From Phenylobacterium sp. (lineage in GTDB: Bacteria; Pseudomonadota; Alphaproteobacteria; Caulobacterales; Caulobacteraceae), in NCBI GenBank assembly GCA_028291285.1, contig JAQGIJ010000568.1:1-6329 (forward strand): a stretch of 6,329 nucleotides of DNA. Reading direction: 5' to 3'. A program made the position numbers and the translations under genes. A model generated the notes under the pieces. That model was not told where the DNA came from. It did no database searches and saw nothing but the letters and a program-made list of their open reading frames with translations. The number at the start of each line of letters is the position of its first letter. Position 1 is the stretch's first letter. Shown here one piece after another: positions 5,876-6,329 of the stretch.

Positions 5876-6329
5876 ATGCACACCTGCTTCGTGAACCAGT
5901 CCGCTCTCGCGGATCCTGGCCCCTCCACGGTTCATCAACACGCGCCCTTCGGGCCAAATCTCGGCGCGGGCGCGGGCGCGGTTCACCGGTTCGGTACGCT
6001 CATTCCATTCATCGCGCCCCAGCATGGCGAGACCGCCCGGCGGCCGCCGCCGGCCGACATCAACAGCGCCGCCCCGTACGCGATTGCGTTTGGACGATTC
6101 CGCCTGCTGACCCGCAGCCGCGAACTGCTTGCCGACGGCGCGCCCGTCCCGCTGGGCAGCCGGGCCGTCGAGGTTCTGCTCGTTCTGATAGAAGCCGGCG
6201 GTGAGCTGGTCACGAAGGACGAGCTTCTCAGCCGGGTATGGCCGACAACCACGGTCGAGGAGAACTGCCTGCAGTTCCAGATATCGACGCTGCGCAAGGC
6301 GCTCGGCCCGGATCGCGACATCATCCGGA
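5876..6329 (+). CDS. Winged-helix (OmpR/Trans_reg_C-type) transcriptional regulator, N-terminal part
   Basis: This open frame of at least 151 codons is cut by the right edge of the window. Residues 1-67 are a Pro/Gly/Ala-rich extension with no recognisable domain. From about residue 68 an OmpR-type winged-helix DNA-binding domain begins: FGRFRLLTRSRELLADG, then VPLGSRAVEVLLVLIEAGGE, then VTKDELLSRVWPTTTVEEN and LQFQISTLRKALG (the recognition-helix region). A DNA-binding domain at the N-terminus with no receiver domain before it excludes a classical response regulator. Known proteins of this layout continue either into a membrane segment and sensor domain (CadC type) or into an ATPase plus TPR region (large regulators); the window does not show which. 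The VEEN-LQ-ISTLRKALG wording reminds me more of the ATPase/TPR type. Its GC-rich frame matches its neighbours. Confidence 0.88.
   Translation, partial: MHTCFVNQSALADPGPSTVHQHAPFGPNLGAGAGAVHRFGTLIPFIAPQHGETARRPPPADINSAAPYAIAFGRFRLLTRSRELLADGAPVPLGSRAVEVLLVLIEAGGELVTKDELLSRVWPTTTVEENCLQFQISTLRKALGPDRDIIR

Noticed and set aside
5743..6204. 153-codon plus-strand open frame overlapping the regulator
   Set aside because: Out-of-frame shadow of the winged-helix gene, rich in Arg and Pro.

Overview
The window reads as chromosomal DNA of a high-GC alphaproteobacterium. The evidence is a 5S rRNA followed directly by an initiator tRNA (the usual end of an alphaproteobacterial rRNA operon), strongly GC-biased third codon positions, and the style of the proteins. 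Caulobacterales (Caulobacter or Phenylobacterium-like) is my best guess, but it rests on general resemblance only.

Layout. (1) 1-263: 3' end of an rRNA operon on the + strand, with 5S rRNA and tRNA-fMet(CAU). (2) 264-461: convergent gap with a strong hairpin and a weak, possibly decayed small ORF. (3) 462-4625, minus strand: a complete three-gene efflux operon transcribed emrA-like adaptor, then emrB-like 14-TM MFS pump, then NodT-type outer-membrane channel. The genes are translationally coupled (TGA-G-ATG at one junction, ATGA overlap at the other). Together they would form a tripartite pump spanning both membranes. (4) 4626-5151: a 526-base divergent intergenic region with an imperfect 55-bp inverted repeat. 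One copy faces the efflux operon and the other faces the lipoprotein gene. (5) 5152-5556, +: a small lipoprotein with a tryptophan-rich C-terminal tail. (6) 5557-5875: intergenic, with hairpins and a clear intrinsic terminator at 5712-5744. (7) 5876 to the right edge, +: the N-terminal part of a regulator with an OmpR-type winged-helix DNA-binding domain, cut by the window end.

The most interesting signal is the shared inverted-repeat module in region 4. Both divergent genes have a 55-bp upstream block, 43/55 identical without gaps and in the same orientation relative to each gene. Each block carries three CTCA words exactly 10 bp apart. This suggests one regulator controls the efflux pump and the envelope lipoprotein together. 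The winged-helix regulator gene nearby is a candidate, but that link is inference.
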